Source of the DNA: Proteromonas lacertae
Lineage: Eukaryota > Sar > Bigyra > Opalinata > Proteromonadidae
Direction of reading: 5' to 3'
Length of the DNA: 64,000 nt
Assembly (NCBI GenBank): GCA_002245135.1
Contig: NGBS01000873.1
Coordinates: forward strand, 62,001-126,000
Shown here: piece after piece, positions 37,201 to 48,863 of the stretch
How positions within the stretch are numbered: position 1 is the stretch's first letter
Layout: every line of letters starts with the position of its first letter
The notes under the pieces: generated by a model
What the model saw: only the letters and a program-made list of their open reading frames with translations
Database searches by the model: none
Told to the model about the DNA's origin: nothing
Program-made: the position numbers and the translations under genes

Positions 37201-38896
37201 CATCAAGAATTAATTTTCTTACTTTCTCTTTTATTATACCTATAAATATATCATTCTTATAATTTTCAAATGGTTTTTTATTTTTTCTAGTTTGATATTC
37301 CTTCCACTTTGCATTATTTTTTTTTAATTCTTCTAATTCTTTTTCACTATAATCATGATAGATGATTTTTAAGTCATCATCTACAAACCCAATACCATCT
37401 ATAACTATCTTTAATTCTTCTTCATCAAATATTTTGTTCATATTTTCCATTGTTATTTTTTTAATAATACTTTTTATACCATTGTCAATATTTTTATCAG
37501 GAATTGTGACTAATTCAAATAAAATAGGTAATTTAAATCCAAATCTTAATTCCGATTCTTTTTCTATGTAATTATTTACTTCATTCTTATTGTCATTTAA
37601 TGCTTTATCTATACTTGAAGATGGTGTATACTATATAAATATTATAAATAATTAATATACTCCTAAATAATAGAGAATCTCAGCAAGTTTATTTACATCT
37701 TCTTTATTCTCTAACATTTTTAATATACTTTTCTTTCTATTTTCATATGTCTCTTGAAAGATCACATTGAATAAAATAGCTACAGATTCTTTAATGCTAT
37801 GATTTTCAGACACTGTTACTTGTATTCCATTTATACATTTTTCATTAATTTCTATCCCATCAACACATTCAAAATTAGATTGAAATGAACAATTGATCAG
37901 CAATGGTAAATCTTTTTCATTTAGTTTGTCTAATTCTAATTTGTTATTAACCGTGTTTTCATATTTGGATTTTATATAATATAATATTAAATGTTCATAA
38001 TACCATCCACCTTCTCCACCTATTCTTTCATTATCTCCTTCGATTTTTTCTGCTAAAAGAGCAAGATAAACACTATAATTGTTTTTATCTATAATTACTT
38101 TCTTTAATGCAATTTCTTCAGTATACTTTGAAATATATTTTAATTTGTGGGGTATTTCAAACTCATTATCAACATCATAAATATATACAAATTCATTATA
38201 TTTTGCAGGAATACCACTATAAACATTAACATTAACACTTCTTTCGATTATATTTTTAAGATTCGTTTTAAATAATCCAGGAATTCCTCCATATTTTTCT
38301 TTATATACAGTTTGAAGTGATATACTATTCGTACGTTTTGCATAAAACTTAATTTCTTGATCATTAAAAGGTAATAAACAAAACTGAATTGGAGCTCTTT
38401 TACTACGCATTACTTTATAGTTTTCCAACTGCATACTGCTAACTAGTATAACCACATCATCCTCGCTGTATTCATCTTCTGATATTGATATATTATCGCA
38501 GATGATAATAGATCTTTGATTACTGTTATTTATCTTCCTCTCTGGAAGATTTTTATTATTTTCAGAATATATTTTATCTTCTACATTTTTGTAATAACAT
38601 ATAGTACGATTCAATCTGAATATTACTTGATAATTACTTTTAGATAAAAATTCTCTACACAAATATAGGCAAAATCTTGTTTTACCAATACCTTCATTAC
38701 CATAAACTATAAAATTTCTCTGTCCTTCGTGTCTATCTTCTATATAACGCTTCATTTTGTTGTAAATATTTGTATAACATTTTCTTTTCATCAAAAAACA
38801 CCTCTTATAATACTCTATACCCTCATCAGATCTTTCAATTTCATTACCTGCATTCACTATATCTAATATAGTAACTTCACTCACTTGCCTTGCCAT
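34201..38896 (-). CDS. double P-loop NTPase of Crinkler/RHS type
   Basis: Three exons (38896-37661, 37630-35818, 35789-34201) with introns of 30 and 28 nt join into 1545 aa. The first NTPase (about 15-260) has the P-loop GNEGIGKT, a Walker-B-like RSIIICDNIS, VVILVSSM, and YGGIPGLFK. The second (about 1020-1200) has RGQPGCGKSTF, DIIICDSYD, IIVNVSSPDNKNYS, and YNRVPRHLYF. This order (P-loop, ICD acidic strand, VSSP-N-Y, then a (G/R)(I/V)P switch) is that of the NTPase in Crinkler and retrotransposon-hot-spot proteins. Between them lies a Lys/Glu-rich region with a four-Cys ribbon (CPYCHK...CNTCKK). Single-domain members are usual; two in one chain is odd. Known members act as secreted effectors or in intragenomic conflict. 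The role here is unknown and no signal peptide is seen. Confidence 0.72.
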
Positions 38897-39090
38897 TATA
38901 AACAATCAGAAATGAATAATAAATGAAAGAAGAAAATAGAAGAAAAGCGTATAGAAATTATAATATAATATAATTACTATAAGAAATATGAAATGTTCAG
39001 TTATCTACATTTTGTAACGAATATAAATTTGAGAAACGTATTTATTTTTTGAAACATAGAAAACAGGTAAAATAACTATTTATTATATAT

Positions 39091-40760
39091 TTAATCCATT
39101 TCTATTGTTTTATTATCATTAACAATTAAATCTAACTCTTTTTCACTTTCATTATTATCTCTTTTCATTATATTTTTGTACAACATAACAATTACAACAA
39201 TCATCAACATTATCATAATACAACCTACTATAAGCAAAATAATTTCTATTGTATTTATAGTTTTAATATTACCTTTATTATCATCATCATTTTCATCATC
39301 TTTATCATCAACAATTACTCCTTCACTTCCTTCATATTTCTCTTTTACTTTTTCATCTTTATTTTCATCTTTAATTGGATATATTCCTTCATATTCATCT
39401 TTATTTATCACATTTATTGATTCTATATTATGTAATATCTTAATATATGTATTGCTAATTCTGTCAATCATGGAATTAAAAGTAGTTTCTTCATTCTCAT
39501 CAAATGCAAATATTTTTATATTATCAATTAGAAAATCAAATTGTATATTCTTTCCACAATAGTTATTATATTCTGTTAATAGTTTATATTCATTATTATC
39601 AATTGTTGTATATAAATAGGTATTTTTAACAAAATTTTGAGATAATAGAACAGATCCATTTGATGAAGATAATAACATATAATATTTATCTCTTATTTTC
39701 CATATTAATTTGTTACTATATCTATCAGAGTATGAATCATTAAAACTCAGATAATATGGAACAGAGAATGATGCATATAAAACTTGTGAGAATAACACAA
39801 CTGTTGATATCTTTTCTGAATAAAACTTATTTTTCTTATACATTATCGATACTCCCTTTGTATCATTATTCAATACCAATAAATTTCTTTCAAATTTAAA
39901 TGTGATATTTTTATTAGGAAAATCTTTGTGAAAATCAGCAACAGATTCTTTTACACTTACTTTATTATTTACAATATATATTGAACTTAAATCTTTGTTC
40001 AATTCTTCATCAATCCATTCTATTCTAAGAGGATCTATTACAATAGATATATGAAGAAAACAATACTTTCATCTAAATGTAGTTTTATTCTATACACCAA
40101 CCTTGCTTCACAATTCTCTGATTCATAATCTGACAATATATTAATGCAACCTATTGCAACAATTGTAAAATTATGAGGAGTAAAGAAATAATAAATACTA
40201 TAATAGTCATCTAAATATCCACTTATATCATCACTGTTTGAAATGCTATTATGAATATTTTCATTTACATATGCAGTTTCTTTGTTTATTGAATCACCAT
40301 TTACAACACTATCTACACTGATAAATGATTCTGTCCATACTTTTACCTTTCTGATATTTGAGATTCTACAATTATCTTTCATCTATAGTGAGTTTAGAAT
40401 ATCTATAGACTGATAAGTTCTTATTATAGATTAAACCTACTACTTTTCCTAATCTACTTGCGAAATCCTTTTCAGCAATGTAAAAATGAAATTTATATCG
40501 ATCTTCACCATCCTTATCATTAGGAATGTGTGTAATACATAACTCATTACCTGTTGATAAGTAAAGAGTAGATCTATCCGTATAAGCTCCAATACTTATC
40601 TTGTTCCATTCAATATCACAGCTATTCGTGTCTTTAAATGGTAGAACTGTGTCTATAAGGCTATCTTGATTATCAGATTCTAATGTACATCAAATGCTAG
40701 AATTTATATTACTTATATTATACCCAATAAAAACATTTGATGCTTTTCAAACACTTTCAT
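39091..40760 (-). CDS. single-pass membrane protein, unknown
   Basis: Four exons (40760-40724, 40679-40411, 40382-40067, 40034-39091) with introns of 44, 28 and 32 nt give 521 aa. A long, presumably extracellular part rich in Tyr, Asn and Ser leads to an acidic stretch (DDENDDDNKG), one strong transmembrane helix (about 450-478, IEIILLIVGCIMIMLMIVVI) and a short charged tail. That is type I topology, but the predicted N-terminus (MKVFEKHQMFLL) is not a good signal peptide, so an upstream exon may exist. I recognise no domain. Its neighbourhood is rich in surface-protein genes. Confidence 0.6.
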
Positions 40761-40849
40761 TAGCAAAGATATAAGAAAATTACTTTGAAACGGTCAAATT
40801 TTTATAAACAAGAAAAACAAGTCAAAACAAGGTGATATAAATAATAGTA

Positions 40850-42975
40850 TTAATTTTGATGAGAAACTGACAATAATTCAACTGAAGTGTTTTCACCATA
40901 TAATCCAGCATATGGATATAATGGAGAAGGTAAATCTTCAACAAGTAAAACAGGAGATGAATTATTATGACTTATCCAAAATTCTCTTTTATTCATATCA
41001 ACAATCACTTCATAAATTGAATCATTACCAGGAATAATAAAATTTGAATTTTCAGTAACAACTGTTCCAATATGACAATATCTTGTAATATCTTGACTTT
41101 CACCATAAAATGCAACATAATTACATGTTGTTGATTGATAATGAATATTATTACCAGAATATGTATTATCAGTTGATAATCCTAATATCATATGATCATG
41201 TCTTCTTTCATTTCGATGAAATTTATATTTGATATGATAAACTCCATTTTCCATTTTCAAATTCAAATAACAATGACGATAACATCAATAATATGAATTA
41301 CTTATTAATTTTTCATTATTTGATATTGATATTTCATCACTTTTGTTTAATTCTGTGAACTTTATATCAATAAATTCCAATGATATTTTGATTTTCTTTT
41401 CATTTACAATATTCTTACAACTTATTTCATATTCTCTATTTTTGATTTCTTTATTCACTTTTCCATTAATTATTCCATTTTCTTGATCTATCATTAAACC
41501 ATCTGGCAATAAAGGATTTATTGAAAATTCACATCGATTTCCATCAAATAAAGGAATTATTGACATTTCTTCATTTAATCCAAATGAATATTCTGATTGA
41601 AGATATGAAAATGATGTGATTTCTTTTGTTTTTAATTCACTCAATAATTCTTTCTCTTTCATTATTACAATCATTTCTTCTTCTTCTTCTAAACTCAATT
41701 TCATATTCTGAATATATTCGATTAATAATTCTTTGGATTTAGAATTTATATAATTATCTTCATTCAATATTCTAAAAAGAATTTCTTTTCCACATATTTC
41801 TTCTATTATTGAAATATTCTTCTTATCATCAACAAACAAACATAAACATTTCATTGTTCGATTTCTTTTATTCTCATTATATTCTATACATAATCTATCC
41901 AATAGATTTCTCTTTTCTATATTTGAGATATATTCTATTTAAATATATTTTTAGTATTTATACTTTCCATTTTCACATTTTTATATTTCATTATCATCAA
42001 TACTATTTCACTCATTTTTATGTTATTCATTTCTAATATACACATTATTTCATCATTCAATTCTTCTTCTTTCATCTTATCCAATATTCTTCTTTCTTCT
42101 TCATTAAAGTCTTCTTCTTTATTATCTTCATTGTAATTGTTGATTATTACATTTTGAATTCTCTCATCTTTTATTAAATATATTTCTATATGATTTTTAC
42201 ATTCATTTTTCTTTAATTCTATTTTCATTTCTTTCAACATTTCTTTATTCTCTTTTTCTATTTCTTTCTCTTTTATCTTTTCACAATCAATATCTTCTTC
42301 TATCAATTGTTTAAAATCATCTTGTATCTCTTTATTATCTTTCTCATTCATTTGGAATTTATACCATTCCAATAAGCGATTTAATAACCATAACTCATTC
42401 ACTATTATCGCATCTCTCATATTTAATATCTCACTCAAATTATTCATTTCTAATCTCAACAAATATTCATTCTTATATAAATATTTATATCCTCGCTTTT
42501 CTATTTCCATATTTTTCAAGTCTTCTATCTCTCTCAAACATCCACCAAATACATTACAAATATGAATTAATTTCATTAATACTTCATCATCTATATTATT
42601 CTTCACAAATTCATAACAATCATTTATTATCTCTTTTTCACAATAACATAAACAAAACATCAACACTTCACATACACTCTCTTTACAGATTATCAATTCA
42701 CCACCACTGTAGTATTTCTCCATCTCATAATAGCCAATTTCTTCGATTTCTTCATATAACTCCAAAACTCCAACAAACTCACGATCTAACAACAGTTTCT
42801 TTACAGTTTCATTTCCATTCACTAAAATTATTTGATTGACATTATTCGATTATCTCCAATCTTCACTTCTATATCACCAAAACCATTTTCAACCAATTTT
42901 CGACATAATCTATCATAAAAATAAATATATTAAATACCCCTCTTCTCTTATGCTTTTATTCACTTTTATTATCAT
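40850..42975 (-). pseudogene. BTB-BACK / PIG / SPRY protein gene with disruptions
   Basis: Exon 1 is 42975-42938 and the remainder follows introns of 28 nt (42910-42937) and 29 nt (about 41920). The frame then shows a BTB-like fold (NGFGDIEVKIGDN, then a BACK-like helical region), a putative-Ig (PIG) domain (FSINPLLPDGLMIDQENG) and a SPRY-like domain (CYLNLKMENGVYHIKYKF to YPYAGLYGENTSVELLSV). Two lesions are visible. The frame changes by one base near 42840-42848 inside the BTB strand pattern. An in-frame TGA at 41285-41287 separates the PIG and SPRY parts, which are otherwise in the same frame with no plausible intron. It could be a recent pseudogene, a gene using readthrough, or a functional gene with sequence errors. 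BTB-SPRY proteins usually act as ubiquitin-ligase adaptors. Confidence 0.6.
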
Positions 42976-43288
42976 CTTTATGTAAATATATAACAAAAAT
43001 AACGAAATTATATTTTTATCAAAATTTTGATTAACCCCAAACTTAAAATGTGATTTAATTCAATTACAGAATGTGTGATAAAGACAATAATACTCAATTC
43101 TGATTTATTAATGCATATTAATATGATATAATGATATAAATGATGAACGTTTAGTTTTAGTGTTAGTTTGTGTTATTGATAATGTATTTCTTTTGTGATG
43201 AATAGATAACATTTCTTTTGTGACAAAAAATTCAATAAAGTAAAATTAAGAGTTGTTATTATTAATACTATATTAATCACAGTTATAT
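42976..43288. other. intergenic, nothing recognised
   Basis: About 310 bp of AT-rich sequence between two minus-strand genes. No coding frame, hairpin or repeat stands out. Confidence 0.4.
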
Positions 43289-43809
43289 TCAATATAATCC
43301 CTGTAACTTTGTCAATATCAACAATGCAGCATTTCTTGCCAAACTACAATATATAATTAAAAAAATATTTATATACTCAGACCAGTGGTTTGTCATAATC
43401 TCATCAGCTTTATACATAATATACTTTTTATCATCAGGATACTTATCCAACAAATCCAAAAACCAAAACTGTAAGAAATCCGATACTAACTGTGGTCCTT
43501 GATGCTTATTTGTTTCAAATGATTTTTTTATACATTTCATCACCACTTCCATTGTTAAATCAGTAAATTCATTATGAATTAACAGACTTTGAGAACACAT
43601 TGTTAATAAATGGAAAAATAGTGGTTCTTTGTCACCTTTTGTAAGAGGCCAATATTTACATAATGCTCTTATCAACTATATATATATAAAGATATAAATA
43701 ATATATAATAATTAATACTAATTTTGTACATAATGTATTATCTATAATAAATTGTTCAATTAATGATAAAAAACAATCTTGAAAAAATGATAAATCTGAT
43801 CTCTAAATA

Positions 43810-43845
<36 letters not shown>

Positions 43846-45088
43846 TTTTATGAATAATATAATCAACTTATATATTCCAATCCAATTCATAGTCATCATG
43901 TAATTATTAGTTATAAATAATCTATCTACAAATAATATAATATTCATCACTATATCCAGTGAAGTATTATCATCATCATCATAAGCTGCATCTGTTATTA
44001 TATGCATCACTTGAATTTCAATGAAATGAGCTAATTTTTGAGATTTTAAATATAAATGGTTTAAAATTATTGTCAACATATGGCTTTCGTAAGAAGCAGT
44101 CATTTTTAATTCATCTAATAACTAAACAAACAATAAATATTTGATAATATATATATATATACTGTTAATATAAAGTGCTTTGAAACATATGCGTTTAATA
44201 TTGAATCATTTACATTCGTATTTGAGAATATTATATCGATTAATTCTAATAAACTGATTCTTACTTCTTCACTAGTTTTATAATTTGTCATTTTCAATAT
44301 TTTATTACACTATATAATAATAATAATAATAATAATACAATATCTATAAATGATTGAAATGATTCATCTCGAGGATATAATGTAACATTTCCTTTATGTA
44401 GTAAAAGTAATTTCTTTAATTCTTCTACTATTGTTTTCTGTGATAATGGATCATTTAATACATCCAATTTCAATACAGATTCAATTTTATTAAGTGAAAC
44501 GATGATTTTCAGTTGTTGTTGGGATAAATTTGTATTACCATTTTTCTCATTTAATGGGTGTAAATGGTTGGTTGAAGATGATTTATTCTTATTGATTGGC
44601 ATTAGTTTTTGAGGTTCTGGGGTACTAGATGCGCTATAAGGTCGTGGAAGATATAACATTGCTAATTCTTGTTGTTCTTTTAACTGTTTTACACTATGAG
44701 ATTTCTTTTTAGGTTTTGAAGCTAATGATCTAGTATCTATTGGTTCTATTTCTATTGGAGTGCTTTGAGGACGATTTTTAAGAGGAGAGAGAGTCTTGGG
44801 AGGAGAACTTTTCTTTGGACTTGGCATAAATAGAAGTTCTCGATTAACATTTGAATTATCTTCTAAATCACGTGAATGATGAGATTTAGTAGAACGCTTT
44901 GATGTGGAAGGAGTATTCTTCTTTTTACTTTTCTCAGCTTTGGGTGGTACAAATGAAGCAACATATGGACTGGCAATAAACATACCTCTAGGAATTTGTT
45001 TAGCTGAAGGTGGAACTATTAAAGGTGGTAGATTTATGTTCCTGGACTGCTTAGATCCATCCTTACGTTTTTTACGATTACTGCTCAT
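43289..45088 (-). CDS. B56-type PP2A regulatory subunit, divergent
   Basis: Six exons with introns of about 27-44 nt, several filled by TA or TTA repeats, join to roughly 520 aa. The N-terminal 240 residues are basic, Ser/Pro/Lys-rich and probably disordered (NLPPLIVPP, SPKKSSPPKTLSP). The C-terminal part is helical, HEAT-like. In the last repeats FFQDCFLSLIEQFI, then LIRALCKYWPLTKGDKEPLFF aligns with the B56 signature LLKYWPKT..KEVMFL, and NHWSED near the end matches the conserved His-Trp of the last repeat. B56 subunits direct PP2A to substrates. The match is collinear but weak in the middle repeats, so this is a divergent member or a close relative. Confidence 0.65.
43813..43844. repeat. 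(TA)n microsatellite in an intron
   Basis: About 16 uninterrupted TA units fill most of an intron of the B56-like gene, directly abutting its GTATAT donor on the minus strand. Confidence 0.85.
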
Positions 45089-45273
45089 TATTTATATTCT
45101 TAAAAATTTAAAAATATAAAATAACAACCTTTTTGAAACGGACTAATATTCAATATATGAAATATTGATTGAATGGATGGTTATATGGAATAAAATATAT
45201 GATATTTTATTTCAATAACTATAAAGAAACACAATCAATCAGAATATATAAAATACTAAGATAGATTTAATTG

Positions 45274-48200
45274 TTAATAAAGAGAATGAATTGGAATTCC
45301 ATTTCTATCAACTCCAGTATCACTATTTTTAGACAATTTTTCTCGAATTTTGCACTCAAGACAATTTTTGTTATAATCAGTAGCCAACTCGTTAATAAAT
45401 ACCCAAGATGGATAAAACCCTTTGCATTTCTTACAAAATTTCCCATTTGGATCTTTGTTTATAAGTCTGTTGAATCTCATTCCTCTCTTATATTTTTTAC
45501 CTGCACAATTCATACATAGATATATTCCGTTATTCTCAACAGTGGGTTTTTTATTTGTAGGAGAACCAAAAGTCTCAAGAATTGATATTTTATTATTGCA
45601 ATCTACACATCTTTTAAAAACACGCTTTTGTTTTGTATATTCAACAAAATCATTCTCTAATTGCTGCTTTGAAATAGAATTTGTATCTGCTGAAATACAA
45701 AACAATGTAGAAGATGACAAACGACGATGTTTGGGAGTTACATTAACTTCATTAACTATCACATTATTCAGTTGTCTTTTCTGTGGAGAATAAATAAATT
45801 GAGTAAGCTGAGAATAATCATTTTCAGATAATGACTTTACATTATTCTTCTTTGTTAATGAAAGATTATAATTTTCAGGTTTATTTGTTGTTTTTTTATA
45901 ATTATTAACTAATGGTAATAATTGAGTATTACACAGACATTTCTGATTATTGTTATATATAATATTCATATCATTATGAGGAGGATATTGCAAAATCGTT
46001 GGATAAATATAATAATTTTGAGGAACTTGTTGAATTTGTAATGAAGGTTGATGTAATACAGTGGGTAGCTGTGGAGGTGGTTGCATTAATGAAGAAGATT
46101 TAACTGAAGAAGATTTAACTGAAGATGCTAATGTATCTGTTGTTTCAGTTAATATTTTATCTGAGTCTTTGTACTCTTTTTCTGTTTCTGTGTTTACATC
46201 TTCTTCTACCTTTTCATTCTCTTTATAACTACTAATTCCATTTTCAATTTCTAAATTATGATTATCTTGTGGCAAATTAGTTTTTTCCTTATCATCTTTT
46301 CTCTCTTCTTCATTCTGAATTTGTTTTAAAACCTCTTCTGTTTCTGAATCTATCATACTTCTTATTCTACATAATATACAAACTTCAGAGTATTTATTAA
46401 TCATTTTATCAACATAACACCAATTGTCATACATTGTTTTACAATCTTTACACCTCTTTCCTGCTTTTGATTGATCAATTCTTCTGATAATTGTAAAACT
46501 GCTATCTTTTTTAGACAAAATTAATGAAACTCTTTCATTAATAATACATCTATCACACAAACATTCATAACTAGCTTTATATACATGCAATGCAAAGGCT
46601 AATAATTTTGGAACTACTCTTTTACATATTAAACATGTAGTTGTATCTTCTTTAATAACATCATACTTCTTTTCATCATCAGAATATTCTTGTAATAAAA
46701 CATCAGCTATATTGAATTTATAACCTATGTTACATTTACATGTTTCAAAATATCCTATTTTCATTTTATTCCTACAATTAAAACAATATTTAGAGTATTG
46801 AAAGTCTTCACTATCAATAAAATACCACGTTGGAAAACTATGATGACATCTTTTACAATTATTACCATTATTATCTCTATTAATGTAATGAGTAATAGGT
46901 GATATTCCAATGTATTTGTCAGCGCAATTAAGACACAATATGTTTTTATCTACAAAATATAATGAATATTCTATCGAATAATGCTTATTACAGTAATTAC
47001 ATAATATCATCCTTTTTTTGAAATTATTGTATTTGGTTAAATCATCTAAATATAATTTCTTTTCTACACTACTTAATTTTTCATCTATTTCCACTTTCAA
47101 GTCACAATTTTCATCAATACTGTTTCTTTTTTCTTCTATTTCATCAGATAACGTCGAAGATGCTAATAATAATTTTATCACTCCAGGCTTTAGATTTAGT
47201 TCAACTAACAATTGTTTGGATTTTTCTTTTTCTATTTGCTGTGATAGTGATATTGGTTGTGATATTGGTTGCTGCATAGGTATATAAACAGCGTAAGGCA
47301 TAACTGGAGGTGGATATGATGATGGCTGCATAAGTATTTGTTTATCATACAATAAATTTTGTCTTTTCAATCTAAATTCTGAAAACTCTTCACTATTAAT
47401 TATCCATTCTTCATTAGTATATAATGGTGATAATAACTGCAACATAGGAAAAATTTTAAAAGCTAATAAAATAATTGCATATTCTTTTCTACATTCTATA
47501 CAATGTAATGAATAAGTAGAACTAGAATCGCTAATATAACACCAATTAGGGTATTTATTTTTACATTTTTTACATATTCTACCATCTGATTCTTTAGCTG
47601 ATACAATTTGTGTTATTCTATTGAAAGTAGGTTGAGAATCATTTTTTCCTTTTGATCTATAATCTGCATACACTTTTGATGCACAATTTATGCAATTATA
47701 ATAGTCGTTTGGTTTAGGTATAATTGAACCAACCATTTGAATCTTGGACATTCTTGATTTACATCCATTACAGATTAACATCACATCTATTTGTCTTTCA
47801 TATTCATTTTTATCAAAATACCATATACTATTGTCTATAGGAATATTACATGCATTTGGTACAACTTTATGCCTTTCATTACCTTTATTAATAGACAGAT
47901 CATCACCATTTTCATCATTTTCTGATATTCGAATGTTGGATTCTTCTGCTTTTTGTTGTACCTTAATTTTATTCCTACATTCTGTACATGTATTACACTT
48001 TCTAAAAAGATATTCTTTATACTTTAAGAAACACCAACTTTGCTTATATTTACCACATCTTACGCATTTAGTCATGTTATATTTTGGGGTTTCAGAAGTG
48101 CAAGTCCAGTCTTTAATTTTGTCCACATTTTTTGTGCAGTTTATACAAATGTAATCAGCATCACTGATATATAAATCTTTATCTGTATTTAATAAAAACA

Positions 48201-48336
48201 TAAAAAGCATTGAGTGTATTCTTTTACATTGAGAACATTTACGTCTTTTCATTAAGTATTCTAGGAACTGTAATTCTTCTGCAGATGATGCTTCCACTTT
48301 TATACCTACAGGACAGTCATATATTAACTCATTCAT
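45274..48336 (-). CDS. five-module octacysteine zinc protein
   Basis: A single exon of 1020 codons. Five modules of about 95 residues repeat four CxxC pairs. In the first (residues 34-120) they are KCSQC, YICINC, KCVRCGKYKQSWCFL and CNTCTECRNK; in the second (189-282) LICNGC, NCINC, ICKKCKNKYPNWCYI and HCIECRKEY. The later ones lie near 440-535, 555-680 and 895-1000, with linkers rich in Gln, Pro, Ser and Glu. The strongest conservation is in the third pair, CxxC(K/R)xxYPxWC(Y/F)I, and the fourth, CxxCRxK. Each module could bind two zinc ions. I know no named domain with this layout; the CxxC..F..CxxC halves resemble Stc1/LIM-like ribbons only loosely. The gene at 28167-29858 carries two related modules. 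A 15-bp tandem duplication near 46088-46122 adds a Ser-Val-Lys repeat. Confidence 0.75.
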   Translation of the reverse strand: MNELIYDCPVGIKVEASSAEELQFLEYLMKRRKCSQCKRIHSMLFMFLLNTDKDLYISDADYICINCTKNVDKIKDWTCTSETPKYNMTKCVRCGKYKQSWCFLKYKEYLFRKCNTCTECRNKIKVQQKAEESNIRISENDENGDDLSINKGNERHKVVPNACNIPIDNSIWYFDKNEYERQIDVMLICNGCKSRMSKIQMVGSIIPKPNDYYNCINCASKVYADYRSKGKNDSQPTFNRITQIVSAKESDGRICKKCKNKYPNWCYISDSSSTYSLHCIECRKEYAIILLAFKIFPMLQLLSPLYTNEEWIINSEEFSEFRLKRQNLLYDKQILMQPSSYPPPVMPYAVYIPMQQPISQPISLSQQIEKEKSKQLLVELNLKPGVIKLLLASSTLSDEIEEKRNSIDENCDLKVEIDEKLSSVEKKLYLDDLTKYNNFKKRMILCNYCNKHYSIEYSLYFVDKNILCLNCADKYIGISPITHYINRDNNGNNCKRCHHSFPTWYFIDSEDFQYSKYCFNCRNKMKIGYFETCKCNIGYKFNIADVLLQEYSDDEKKYDVIKEDTTTCLICKRVVPKLLAFALHVYKASYECLCDRCIINERVSLILSKKDSSFTIIRRIDQSKAGKRCKDCKTMYDNWCYVDKMINKYSEVCILCRIRSMIDSETEEVLKQIQNEEERKDDKEKTNLPQDNHNLEIENGISSYKENEKVEEDVNTETEKEYKDSDKILTETTDTLASSVKSSSVKSSSLMQPPPQLPTVLHQPSLQIQQVPQNYYIYPTILQYPPHNDMNIIYNNNQKCLCNTQLLPLVNNYKKTTNKPENYNLSLTKKNNVKSLSENDYSQLTQFIYSPQKRQLNNVIVNEVNVTPKHRRLSSSTLFCISADTNSISKQQLENDFVEYTKQKRVFKRCVDCNNKISILETFGSPTNKKPTVENNGIYLCMNCAGKKYKRGMRFNRLINKDPNGKFCKKCKGFYPSWVFINELATDYNKNCLECKIREKLSKNSDTGVDRNGIPIHSLY

Positions 48337-48863
48337 ATAACTAAAAATAAAATTCTAAAACTTCCGTTTTAGAAATTTTTAAAAATATCACGCTTTGGTA
48401 ATTAGTAGATTTAGAAGTATTTTATGCATTTTAATCTGAAGTTTTCTGTTGTATGTGCAGAGCTAAAAATTTACATCCGTATAAAGTGTTATTAACAGAT
48501 ATTTTTATTTACAGCTTTTTGTAAGAATTAAAATGGAAAATATAATTTAATATAGTGATTGTTAAAGCATAGTTATGCATTTATATTATGTGAGGTTAAT
48601 ATTCATTTTTTTTTCTACTGTTTACATTATAAGCAAATTTTATAGGATATATATTTTATTTTTATTATAAGTACAATATGCTTATTGTTTTTTATGTGGT
48701 TTTTGAATATAATGAGATTGTTACAAGAATTATTCTATCTAGAGGTAGTAATGACATATAAATATATTATATATTGTTCAAAATGAAATGAATTATTTAT
48801 AAATTTGTAATTAATTATAATACTCTTTTAAGCAAAACTAGACAAGCATATCAAATAATCTTA
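48337..48863. other. intergenic, nothing recognised
   Basis: About 530 bp between two minus-strand genes. It is AT-rich with poly-T tracts. No open frame, tRNA or inverted repeat is evident. Confidence 0.4.
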
